Source: Candidatus Magasanikiibacteriota bacterium
GTDB lineage: Bacteria > Patescibacteriota > Patescibacteriia > Magasanikbacterales > 2-02-FULL-50-9b
Assembly: GCA_943355025.1 (NCBI GenBank)
Contig: CALRDW010000007.1
Location: 1-49,036, forward strand
DNA: 49,036 bases
Reading direction: 5' to 3'
A program made the position numbers and the translations under genes. Within the stretch, counting starts at the first letter, position 1; each line of letters begins with the position of its first letter. Shown here in pieces: positions 1 to 7,324 of the stretch. The notes beneath the pieces were generated by a model that saw nothing but the letters and a program-made list of their open reading frames with translations, was not told the DNA's origin and did not search any database.

Positions 1-80
1 TGTACTAGAAAGACGGGTGTAGGTTTGTTGCATACGGATTAATGATAACCCGTTGCGTTAGAAGTTGGGAACTAAGATAT

Positions 81-121
81 AAAAATAGGCACCCGCGGTA
101 AAAACCACGAATGCCTATTTG
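81..121 (-). terminator. Rho-independent terminator
   Basis: Inverted repeat AAATAGGCA (83-91) / TGCCTATTT (112-120). Read on the minus strand it is followed by TTTTTATAT. It closes the minus-strand gene that ends at 153. Confidence 0.65.
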
Positions 122-152
122 CGTCTAGCTCAGTTCATTCTGACGCTTCTGC

Positions 153-623
153 TTACAGATGAATCTCGCGCACCTGGATGCGCCCGCCGTTGAAGCGCAC
201 GCCGAGCAAATCGCCGATGGCGTTCAGGGCCGAATGGATACCCTCATCCGAACCTTCCGGCTGCTCTTCGGCGGGATTGTTGTACTTGACGACGACCATC
301 GTGCCGTCGGGCCCGAGGCGGATCGCCTGAAGATCGTAGCCCACAAAATTCTCGGCGCCGTACTCTTCGCTCACCGCCGGCCAAATCATGGCACCCAAAA
401 GGGTGAACATCTTTTTCAGCTGATCCCGTTTTGCGTTGATCCGGAGGCAGACAGGGCCACCGTGGTCGCACAGGGCCTCATGCTCAGCATCCAGACGTTC
501 ACCGGATTCGGCGATGACCTGCTTCGCATAAAAGAGCTGAAGCAGCCCGTCGGTGAGTTTGCCAACAATGATTTCGTTGTCGGCAACGGGCTCAATGCCC
601 CGCAGCTGGTGATTTTTCGGCAT
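153..623 (-). CDS. Hypothetical protein, 156 aa
   Basis: I do not recognise a family. The protein is acidic, soluble and without signal peptide or membrane segment. Composition is clearly more GC-rich than the neighbouring giant gene. The start is uncertain: the same frame stays open and coding-like for 32 codons upstream of this ATG (to a TAG at 720-722) without any ATG, GTG or TTG. The best Shine-Dalgarno (AAAGGA, 680-685) instead serves an ATG at 668-670 in another frame, which would join this frame only after a -1 shift near an A5 run (643-647 on the opposite strand). The listed ATG is the first in-frame one and has no good SD. It has its own promoter upstream and a terminator downstream, so it is a single-gene unit. 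Confidence 0.7.
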   Translation of the reverse strand: MPKNHQLRGIEPVADNEIIVGKLTDGLLQLFYAKQVIAESGERLDAEHEALCDHGGPVCLRINAKRDQLKKMFTLLGAMIWPAVSEEYGAENFVGYDLQAIRLGPDGTMVVVKYNNPAEEQPEGSDEGIHSALNAIGDLLGVRFNGGRIQVREIHL

Positions 624-721
624 TTCCGCGGCAAGTTGTCCATTTTTGAAAAGAGCTTCAAGTTCAACATTAGCAGTGATCCTTTGGCATACGTCGTATA
701 CCTGGTTGTAGGTTGTGAACT

Positions 722-750
722 ATAGTACCAGACAATTCAATAATTGTCAA
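722..750 (-). promoter_or_regulatory. Sigma-70 promoter with overlapping palindrome
   Basis: On the minus strand: -35 TTGACA (745-750), 17-bp spacer, -10 TACTAT (722-727). A palindrome GACAATT-N4-AATTGTC (731-748) covers the -35 and spacer, so a dimeric repressor could bind here (inference). The -35 overlaps the stop codon of the upstream gene. Confidence 0.75.
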
Positions 751-3700
751 GCCTGAGGCTTACTCGGGCCAGAAGCTCCGACTGGTGTAGTCAACTGTGG
801 CTCCGGCGCTGATGCTGGCACTGGTGTAGCGACGACTGGTGGGGCAGCAGGACTCAGCACAATATTTTGAGAAATCGCTGAAACAGCGTCAATTACGATT
901 GGCTGGCTACGATATGAGCCGACGCCCTGCTTTTCCGCAGTAACTATATACGAATTTTTACCCACAAGGAATGCATAGCGGCCCTTGTCGTCCGTGACCT
1001 GCGTCTCAAGTAATTTATTGTATTGTGTGTCGAAAATACGCACGATTGTTTTATCAACAGGCTTCCCCGTCGCAGCGTCGGTCACAATGCCCCATGTCTT
1101 TGGTCGATGCGGGTGTGCAATACGGCGAAATGCCATGTGACTGATTAAATGAAACATTACAAAGCATCCGACGAGAATTGTTGGAGAAACCGCGAATGAC
1201 ACAAGTGTAATAATGACTCCCACGCTTCCGAAAGCTGCGGCAATACGTTTTTTGCGATCGGCATGAAGAACGCTTTCGGCTGATGAAACGGCGCCGGTTG
1301 GATCGAGCGGAGTGTTGAAGCTGAGTGGTGCTGCAATTTCAGGATGCAACTCACCGCCGGTGTATAAATCCGAATATGTATCATCGTCAGTTTTTCCGCT
1401 CAAATATAACGGAGGAAAAACATAATCAGGTTTGGAAATGTCGAGTTTGTATCCACCGGGTTGCACAAAAAATTGATAGCGACCCTCGCGATCTGTAACC
1501 TGTGACTGCACAACTTTGCCGCTCGCCGCGCTGACAACGCGCACAACCGCAAGATCCGCTGGCATTTTTGTCAGCGCATTATAAACAACTCCCCAACCCT
1601 TGCGCTTGCGGCGCGCAAGAAGAAACAGTGGTTGCGTAAATAAGAACTTCAAATAAACAAAGAACTGAGAAATATTAATCGCACCACTCACTGTCGCACC
1701 AGCCGCAACTGCAATTACCGGTACAACTACCGCCTGATTCGCAACCTGAACCTCTGGTTTTGCGGCAATAACCTGAGCGGCTTTTGCTGTCTTTTTTACA
1801 TTTTTTACAACAGCTTGTGTTGTTTGTGTCACAACACGCTGTGTTGTTTCAATAAAGTCGACACTGGCCGCACTAATTTTTGAACCAAAACCCAACAGGT
1901 CTACAGCTTGCGTTACAAGTGCAATCGGACTTGTACCGCCAGATCCGCTGGTTCCTCCGCCCGCGCCACCTCCTCCGGTTCCACTTAAATCGCCTGTTGT
2001 TTCAGATCCGCCGGCTGGTGCACTTGAAACACCACCGGTGTTGTCGTTGCTGCCAAATCCTGCCGCGTTTGGCGCGGCGGCCTCCGGCGCTGTAGGAGTC
2101 AATGCCAAAGCTGGTGGTTGCGGTGGTTTTTCAGTTGGGTTGGGCACAGGCGCTGGTTGTGTCGGCTCCGGTAAATTCAAAAATATGCTGAACACGCTAC
2201 TAGAACTCATGTTCCCCGCGGTGTCGCGTGCGTGGTATGCGAATACATATTCGCCCGTTTTTTTCGATAATAATGCATCTATAGACCATGAGTGATCGGC
2301 TAAAACTTTTGCCAAATAGGTCGAGACACCATCACGAACAAGTACGACAGTGCTCTTTGGCTCGCCAGAACCGCTAATTGTGAATGTGGTTGTTGCAAGT
2401 GATGACATGTTGATCGGTTCGACAACAATCGGCATTTCTGGTGGAACCAAATCCAAAATACTAAAATGTGTTGTCGTCGGCGCGCTCTCGTTTCCTGCTG
2501 CGTCGAGTGCTGTTGCGACAAGCGTGTATTTTCCGGCATCGAGTGGCGTTGTTCCAAGGTATGACCATGCGCCAGCACTGGTAACCGCTTGCAGCGCCGT
2601 TAAAGGCACGTCGGTTTCCGACAGCACGCGGAGTCGAATTTGCGAACCTAACTCTCCGAATCCAGCGGCATTCAAAAAAGCATCAACTAGCTCGGCCCCA
2701 TCAGCCGGGAGTGAAATGTGCGGAACACGTGGTGGCACAGTGTCGAGCGTAAATGAAATCGAATATGAGGGACTTTCGATATGATTTACAGATCGAACTT
2801 TAAAATATACAGATTTTGCGCCGTCACCTCTGGTAAGAATCCACGGCGTTGATGTCGTAATTGGTTGCCAGACAGCGCCCGAGAACGTTGATGTGCTTGA
2901 GAGAGTCATTTCGGCGGCATTATTTGAGAATGCAAGTACTAATTGCAGCGTCGTGGTCGAAATCAACGCTCCATTCACACCTCGTGCCGAAATACTACCA
3001 GTCAAAATTTCCGGCGCATAGGTAACGCTGAGCTGTGCAGGCGACGAAATCGTTCCCGCTGTGTTACCCGCTTTCACATACACCATTTGTTCACCGGAAA
3101 TTTCTTTAATTTTATAATTGAAATTGGTCTGATATGGCTGCCAAATCGCATCGCCAAACGACGGATCTTGCGACAACGCCATTTCACTTGCACCATCTGC
3201 CTGAAGATGTAAAGCGATGGTTGATGTTGGTGTCGTTGTAACGCCGACAACACTAAAATCAGTAATGTTAAGCGGCTGAGGCGCGACATGCAAAGTTGTT
3301 GAGCCGGAAGAAACCGTAGCAGCAGAATAATCAGTAACAGCGCCTACGATTGTACTATTTGCTGGATCCGAATACGCAACCATGATTCGTGTTGTGCCAT
3401 TTGTTGCGACTGAAATACGAGAATTCTGCGTCGCCGATAAACCGGTTGCGATGTCACCGCAGGTATAACTCGCACTATTCGAACCGCTACACCCAGTATT
3501 TCCGGAGTCGCGGATTGCGTAACGGATTTTTCCGCCCGATAAATTTTGGTATGAAACAACCGGAGTTGTCCCAATAAATGCAAGCCCGATTGAATGATAC
3601 TCACCAAAACCACTCTCACTTACTGACGTTGTTCCAACCGAGTCAACTTCCTCAGTGACCCACCCTGAGGCTGGCTCGTAGCGAGATAGCTTAAGATTAC

Positions 3701-4538
3701 ATCCGCTTGCGCAGCCAAAAGCGCCATTCGCGTATGCTAGCCACAGTTTTCCTGTTGAATCATACCGTGCAATCGGACTGGTAAATGTACCGCTTGCAAC
3801 AGTGATAGTTGAGCTAGCGAATGTCGTGCCGCTTGTTGTTGTTGCAATGATAAACGTCTGAGCACTTGAACTTTTATACGCAACAGCGATTTGATTTGTG
3901 CTTGCGGCCATTACGATTGGATTTGGATTGCCTGTAAATACACTCGACGTTGTAAAAAAGAATGTGTCAGCGCCCGTGCCTTTACCAAAATATAAATAAT
4001 CAATACTCGACCGCGTTGCTCGACCTGCTATATATGGAACACCGCTTTGAGTCCCGATGCCACCGCTAAAAATTTGAAACGCGCCCGTGCTTGTCGTAAC
4101 GGTCCAGCTTGAGCTACTGCCTGCTGCCGCATATAAAATTTCACTGCCAGACGCGATGACACTGTTCGCGTCAACATAGTGTGCAACACCGTAATAATAC
4201 GGTGCTGCGCTGTCCGTAAGAATCATTTCAAGAGATTTGAAATATTGACCGGTCGGCGGAGTTGCGAGAAGTGCGGTCGACGCCCAGGTCGCCCCCGCAG
4301 AAGTTGTGGTTGTTAAACGAAGAGATGTTCCGCCTGCAACAGTATAGGCGAGTGCGAATTCTGAATTGACTGAATTATAAACAACTGCAGTACTTGAGGC
4401 TGATACACTTGATACAGCAGTAACTGGATTCCATGAAACTGTTGCTGATGCAGGCTTGTATGAGCTAAAAAATAAAGCTGACAAAACACCCGTTGCTGCA
4501 AACAACAAACACATCCGTTTCCAAAAGATCTCAGGCAT
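747..4538 (-). CDS. Giant cell-surface protein with Ig-like and carboxypeptidase-regulatory-like domains, 1263 aa
   Basis: N-terminal signal peptide or anchor (residues about 8-32, ending in PASA). Residues about 35-400 are Ser/Thr-rich with repeated short beta-type blocks, resembling propeller or sialidase-like repeats. Residues about 410-800 look like bacterial Ig-like repeats with two VPP-type linkers. A Pro/Gly/Ala-rich linker follows, then a membrane segment near 965-1000. A first carboxypeptidase-regulatory-like module (about 1005-1085, VTDREGRYQF) precedes another membrane segment near 1110-1150. A second such module (about 1160-1225, VTDDKGRYAF) and a Pro-rich tail close the protein. 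The architecture suggests a large exposed envelope protein, perhaps for attachment to a host cell (inference). Exact domain boundaries cannot be fixed by eye. Confidence 0.85.
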   Translation of the reverse strand: MPEIFWKRMCLLFAATGVLSALFFSSYKPASATVSWNPVTAVSSVSASSTAVVYNSVNSEFALAYTVAGGTSLRLTTTTSAGATWASTALLATPPTGQYFKSLEMILTDSAAPYYYGVAHYVDANSVIASGSEILYAAAGSSSSWTVTTSTGAFQIFSGGIGTQSGVPYIAGRATRSSIDYLYFGKGTGADTFFFTTSSVFTGNPNPIVMAASTNQIAVAYKSSSAQTFIIATTTSGTTFASSTITVASGTFTSPIARYDSTGKLWLAYANGAFGCASGCNLKLSRYEPASGWVTEEVDSVGTTSVSESGFGEYHSIGLAFIGTTPVVSYQNLSGGKIRYAIRDSGNTGCSGSNSASYTCGDIATGLSATQNSRISVATNGTTRIMVAYSDPANSTIVGAVTDYSAATVSSGSTTLHVAPQPLNITDFSVVGVTTTPTSTIALHLQADGASEMALSQDPSFGDAIWQPYQTNFNYKIKEISGEQMVYVKAGNTAGTISSPAQLSVTYAPEILTGSISARGVNGALISTTTLQLVLAFSNNAAEMTLSSTSTFSGAVWQPITTSTPWILTRGDGAKSVYFKVRSVNHIESPSYSISFTLDTVPPRVPHISLPADGAELVDAFLNAAGFGELGSQIRLRVLSETDVPLTALQAVTSAGAWSYLGTTPLDAGKYTLVATALDAAGNESAPTTTHFSILDLVPPEMPIVVEPINMSSLATTTFTISGSGEPKSTVVLVRDGVSTYLAKVLADHSWSIDALLSKKTGEYVFAYHARDTAGNMSSSSVFSIFLNLPEPTQPAPVPNPTEKPPQPPALALTPTAPEAAAPNAAGFGSNDNTGGVSSAPAGGSETTGDLSGTGGGGAGGGTSGSGGTSPIALVTQAVDLLGFGSKISAASVDFIETTQRVVTQTTQAVVKNVKKTAKAAQVIAAKPEVQVANQAVVVPVIAVAAGATVSGAINISQFFVYLKFLFTQPLFLLARRKRKGWGVVYNALTKMPADLAVVRVVSAASGKVVQSQVTDREGRYQFFVQPGGYKLDISKPDYVFPPLYLSGKTDDDTYSDLYTGGELHPEIAAPLSFNTPLDPTGAVSSAESVLHADRKKRIAAAFGSVGVIITLVSFAVSPTILVGCFVMFHLISHMAFRRIAHPHRPKTWGIVTDAATGKPVDKTIVRIFDTQYNKLLETQVTDDKGRYAFLVGKNSYIVTAEKQGVGSYRSQPIVIDAVSAISQNIVLSPAAPPVVATPVPASAPEPQLTTPVGASGPSKPQA

Positions 4539-4600
4539 AAAAATTTACACTGAAAAAAGTATATCACATTTTTACAAAAAGCTGCGAAAGTTATTAACAT

Positions 4601-4627
4601 AAAACGTCGGCCGCTGTGGCCGACGTG
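4601..4627. terminator. Terminator after trxA
   Basis: Perfect 9-bp stem ACGTCGGCC (4604-4612) / GGCCGACGT (4618-4626) with a 5-nt loop. On the minus strand it is followed by TTTTATGTT, so it most likely ends the trxA transcript. Confidence 0.7.
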
Positions 4628-4647
4628 CTGCGAAAAACTAGCGGCTC

Positions 4648-4968
4648 TTATTGTGCTCGCGCTAATAATTCTTTAAGCTGCTCGAGCGTTTGGACTCCTG
4701 CTGCTTGTGCAACCGGCTTTCCATCTTTAAAAACAATAAACGTCGGAATCGACATAATCCCAAAACGACTTGACACTTCTTGATTTTCATCAACATTCAT
4801 TTTTCCAATTTTTGCCCCTTGCCCGTCGAGCTCATGCGCGAGATTATCGATCACCGGCCCCATCATCCGACACGGCCCACACCACGGCGCCCAAAAATCA
4901 ACAAACACCGGCTCCGCACTTCCCAAAACTTCTGCTTCAAAATTTGAATCGGTAAATTCTCGTGCCAT
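4648..4968 (-). CDS. trxA: Thioredoxin
   Basis: A complete thioredoxin of 106 aa, the usual size. The active site is WCGPC with Cys30 and Cys33, and the cis-proline loop reads SIPTF. It reduces protein disulfides in the cytoplasm; no thioredoxin reductase is in the window. I chose the ATG giving MAREFTDSNF over the GTG seven codons upstream, because it fits the family length and lies 7 nt after a TATATT box, the leaderless spacing seen repeatedly in this window. The gene stands alone between its terminator and the divergent-looking gap before 5027. Confidence 0.95.
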   Translation of the reverse strand: MAREFTDSNFEAEVLGSAEPVFVDFWAPWCGPCRMMGPVIDNLAHELDGQGAKIGKMNVDENQEVSSRFGIMSIPTFIVFKDGKPVAQAAGVQTLEQLKELLARAQ

Positions 4969-5026
4969 AAAAAATAATATAAAGTTCACTAGTGATACTC
5001 ATCATAGCGGAGTGTGGGCTTGGTGG

Positions 5027-6142
5027 TCAACCCACCGCGAGAGACAACCCAACATTCTTTTCAGGAAATGTTGAACTGCCCACGTCCATGCTAGCCTGGC
5101 GGCCATCAGAATACCAGCCCACGTACGGGACATCAGCCGTCTGTCGGAAACAGCAGCCAAATAAATAAATACTACTATCTGTTGCTAAAGCAGCTCGATT
5201 GATTACTTTATTTTTCTGGTTAAGATTCGTTGCAAAAAGAGTGAGCCAGTCTTCTGGAGTCATGCCTCGTTCCTCTGAGTAAACAGGATTTGCTTTTAGG
5301 AGATCTACATAATCGTCTGGAGACTTTCCTGCTTCTAGCTGGTCACGACCTGCCTGTACCATTCCTTTCCCTTCTCGTGGAATACTCAGATTTTCTTGAA
5401 TAAGAAGAATGGTGTAACCAGGAAAGGGTGAAGCTGACGATGACTCAAAAAGAATATCTTTTTTTGTTTTTCCATAATCATTCTCCGCACCAACTCGCTC
5501 TAGAAAATAAAGGAGTTCTCCGCTTTTGTCTGCATTAATATAGTCATTAAACGCATACAGAGGTTCTTCCTCGTTGAGTTCTAAGTTGCTTCCGTCTTCT
5601 GCGAGAAGATTGTTTTCTTTCTTGTGTTTAAGAATGAGGTTGCTTGTTTTTTCTCGAAGAGAGTCGAGGGAAGATCCGAATGGAACAATGAGAAGGCGCG
5701 TAAATCCTTGATCTATCTTTTGTTTGATATTAGGAATGGAGAGGAAGTGATTTTTGATGGCTTCTTCGGTTGGAACTTCGTAAAAATTATTATCTATTGC
5801 AGTGAGGCCGAGTTTATTGTCTTTAGTTTCTAGAAAGTTTATTTCTTGAAGAGATTTTATTTGAGAAGTGTATCCTTTTTCGATAAGATGTTCGAGGATT
5901 GGTTTGACGGAGTCTCGTGAGAGCGAATCTATTTTCGCACGAGCTTCTGCTGCCATGGCAAGGAGATCTTCTTTAGAAACTTCTTTCTGACGCTTTAAAT
6001 TAGAATCCGAATTCTCCCCGAGGATCTTTCTATATTTATGTACGCCTCCCTCTCCGAGGAGTTCTCTAACAATCTCTCTGTTCTTAAGAGGATCTGTGTC
6101 TTTAAACTCTGTAAGAGGTTTTTGAAAAGGATTCGGAAGCAT
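5027..6142 (-). CDS. MLPNPF-family protein, copy A, with variable C-terminus (371 aa)
   Basis: No named domain recognised. It is a paralogue of 42366-43478: residues about 95-166 match at 64 of 72 positions, and the start MLPNPF and the block GEGGVHKYRKIL are shared. The last 50 residues, after LNQ-N-VIN, match at only 12 of 50 positions yet have identical length, keeping D-S, L, G, V-P, W, Q-A and a final A-V. That is the layout of a diversity-generating-retroelement target with a C-type-lectin-like tail (inference; no RT nearby). No signal peptide. The start is set by a promoter whose -10 ends 6 nt before the ATG; a longer reading from 6178 would begin inside the hairpin and upstream of the transcript start. 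Confidence 0.85.
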   Translation of the reverse strand: MLPNPFQKPLTEFKDTDPLKNREIVRELLGEGGVHKYRKILGENSDSNLKRQKEVSKEDLLAMAAEARAKIDSLSRDSVKPILEHLIEKGYTSQIKSLQEINFLETKDNKLGLTAIDNNFYEVPTEEAIKNHFLSIPNIKQKIDQGFTRLLIVPFGSSLDSLREKTSNLILKHKKENNLLAEDGSNLELNEEEPLYAFNDYINADKSGELLYFLERVGAENDYGKTKKDILFESSSASPFPGYTILLIQENLSIPREGKGMVQAGRDQLEAGKSPDDYVDLLKANPVYSEERGMTPEDWLTLFATNLNQKNKVINRAALATDSSIYLFGCCFRQTADVPYVGWYSDGRQASMDVGSSTFPEKNVGLSLAVG

Positions 6143-6148
6143 AGGAGC

Positions 6149-6178
6149 AGTATAACACCTGAGTGAACGTATCCCCAA
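6149..6178 (-). promoter_or_regulatory. Leaderless promoter of copy A
   Basis: On the minus strand: -35 TTGGGG (6173-6178), 18-bp spacer, -10 TATACT (6149-6154), then 6 nt to the ATG. The -35 is formed by the end of the hairpin arm. The predicted transcript begins at or next to the start codon. Confidence 0.6.
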
Positions 6179-6248
6179 AGAATTAAATATTACTTCGACG
6201 GGAGCTCGTGTTCATCTCTCCCTGAGAAGTAATATTTAATTCTTTGGG
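6174..6248 (-). repeat. Hairpin repeat family, copy A
   Basis: Perfect 23-bp outer arms (6174-6196 / 6226-6248). Inside lie a conserved 3x3 internal loop (TCA / GTC in gene sense), a 5-bp inner stem GGGAG/CTCCC and a 13-nt loop. The same structure recurs at 7229, 13663 and 43510 with different arm sequences. Similarity to copy D continues on the far side to about 6307. Confidence 0.9.
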
Positions 6249-6298
6249 TACATGTTGAATCACCGTATTGAACTACTTATAAACTTCGAATCTTGTTG

Positions 6299-6334
6299 AA
6301 AATAAAATAGCGCGTCGAGAAATATCAACGCGCC
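6299..6334 (-). terminator. Terminator of the NUDIX gene
   Basis: Stem GCGCGT (6310-6315) / ACGCGC (6328-6333). On the minus strand it is followed by TATTTTATTTT. The T-run merges with the start of the sequence shared between repeat copies A and D. Confidence 0.65.
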
Positions 6335-6365
6335 TTCTTTCCATCCGCAGCTGCAGTCATACAAA

Positions 6366-7133
6366 TCAGATCAACTGCTTTTCAAGCCTTTGCTCTTTAA
6401 AGATCTGATAAAAAAAGAGTGCGGACAACGAGCCAGCGTCTGGAGACCGAAACGGAGCTTCACTAATCGGTATAACGCGAAGTGTGATGTTCTCACCCTC
6501 TGCCGCCAAACCCGTTTTGCGGCCATTGATCGCATTCACTTCCTCGCGCGTCGCAACAGTTTGGAGCAAGTACAAGATTGTGTACTCATCCGTGCCCCCT
6601 GCCGACAAATACACACCAGGAAATGTCTGCCCATAAGCCATCCGAGACAAATTAATGAGGGCTTCGGGTCGAGCAGTGATGCCTGTTTCCTCTTCAATCT
6701 CTCGGACCATGACGTCGAGAGAGTTCTCCTCATCGTCGCACAGCCCCGCAGGCAATTCAAGCAAATTCATGCGTCCAACACACTCGCGCTTCTGCTCTGT
6801 AAAAATCACAAATTCTTGCCCTTCGCACCGAAGTACAATCAGCGCGTGCACTGCGGCGCCCCACAGACACACCGTCTTGTCAAAAGCGCTGCGAACTCCG
6901 TCTGGTTCGCACACCATGTCAAATAACACCCTGCCAACTCTTTCGGGGCCGAACATGACGACGTCGCGAATTTTGATTCCGACGAGACCCATTTTCGGAT
7001 CCATGCCGTCGAGCCACGAAATCATCTTGTGCGATGTGAGCACACGCTCAATCATTGCTTGATCAATGTTCGGATTTGTCGTTTCTATCACGATCGTTCC
7101 CAACCGGGAATGGTCGAGCGAATGCGTTAGCAT
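6366..7133 (-). CDS. NUDIX hydrolase, 255 aa
   Basis: A full Nudix box runs from Gly130 to Ile152 (G-x5-E-x7-REIEEETGI), the Mg-binding helix that cleaves nucleoside-diphosphate-X bonds. The flanking sequence (LELPAGL before the box, a hydrophobic strand after) is closest to ADP-sugar or ADP-ribose pyrophosphatases. The substrate cannot be read from sequence. About 95 residues precede the Nudix fold and are not recognised. Own consensus promoter, a strong SD (GAGGAGG, 5 nt before the ATG) and own terminator make it a monocistron. Its strong SD sets it apart from the housekeeping genes here. Confidence 0.88.
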   Translation of the reverse strand: MLTHSLDHSRLGTIVIETTNPNIDQAMIERVLTSHKMISWLDGMDPKMGLVGIKIRDVVMFGPERVGRVLFDMVCEPDGVRSAFDKTVCLWGAAVHALIVLRCEGQEFVIFTEQKRECVGRMNLLELPAGLCDDEENSLDVMVREIEEETGITARPEALINLSRMAYGQTFPGVYLSAGGTDEYTILYLLQTVATREEVNAINGRKTGLAAEGENITLRVIPISEAPFRSPDAGSLSALFFYQIFKEQRLEKQLI

Positions 7134-7172
7134 TGTAGCCTCCTCGCTACGCGGGTTGTGCGTAACTAATGG

Positions 7173-7201
7173 ATACTACACTAAAATCGGCCTTTTGTCA
7201 A
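7173..7201 (-). promoter_or_regulatory. Sigma-70 promoter of the NUDIX gene
   Basis: On the minus strand: TTGACA (7196-7201), 17-bp spacer, TAGTAT (7173-7178). It starts just past the flank of hairpin copy B. Confidence 0.8.
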
Positions 7202-7228
7202 GATGACGTCCACCCGAATGAACGTATA

Positions 7229-7305
7229 CTCAAAAATAAAAACTATTGCTTCGACGGGAGCTCCTGTTTATCTCTCCCTGAGAAGTAATAGTTTTTATTT
7301 TTGAG
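7229..7305 (-). repeat. Hairpin repeat family, copy B (solitary)
   Basis: 24-bp arms (7229-7252 / 7282-7305) with one non-Watson-Crick position, and the same core and GGGAG/CTCCC inner stem as copies A and C. It sits 1 bp past the infB stop codon at its closest flank similarity and 20 bp from it at the arm. The downstream flank matches the other copies up to GGTGG, then diverges exactly where the -10 box should begin, and no MLPNPF start follows. It may serve as an infB terminator, but there is no T-run. Confidence 0.88.
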
Positions 7306-7324
7306 CGTAGGTTGAATCGCCGCG

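Noticed and set aside
159-725. 188-aa plus-strand ORF
   Set aside because: Shadow of the minus-strand gene; promoter and terminator are on the minus strand.
6174-6248. Hairpins as ordinary terminators or integron attC sites
   Set aside because: No T-run follows the arms, copy C lies between divergent genes, and there is no integron integrase or attC consensus core visible.
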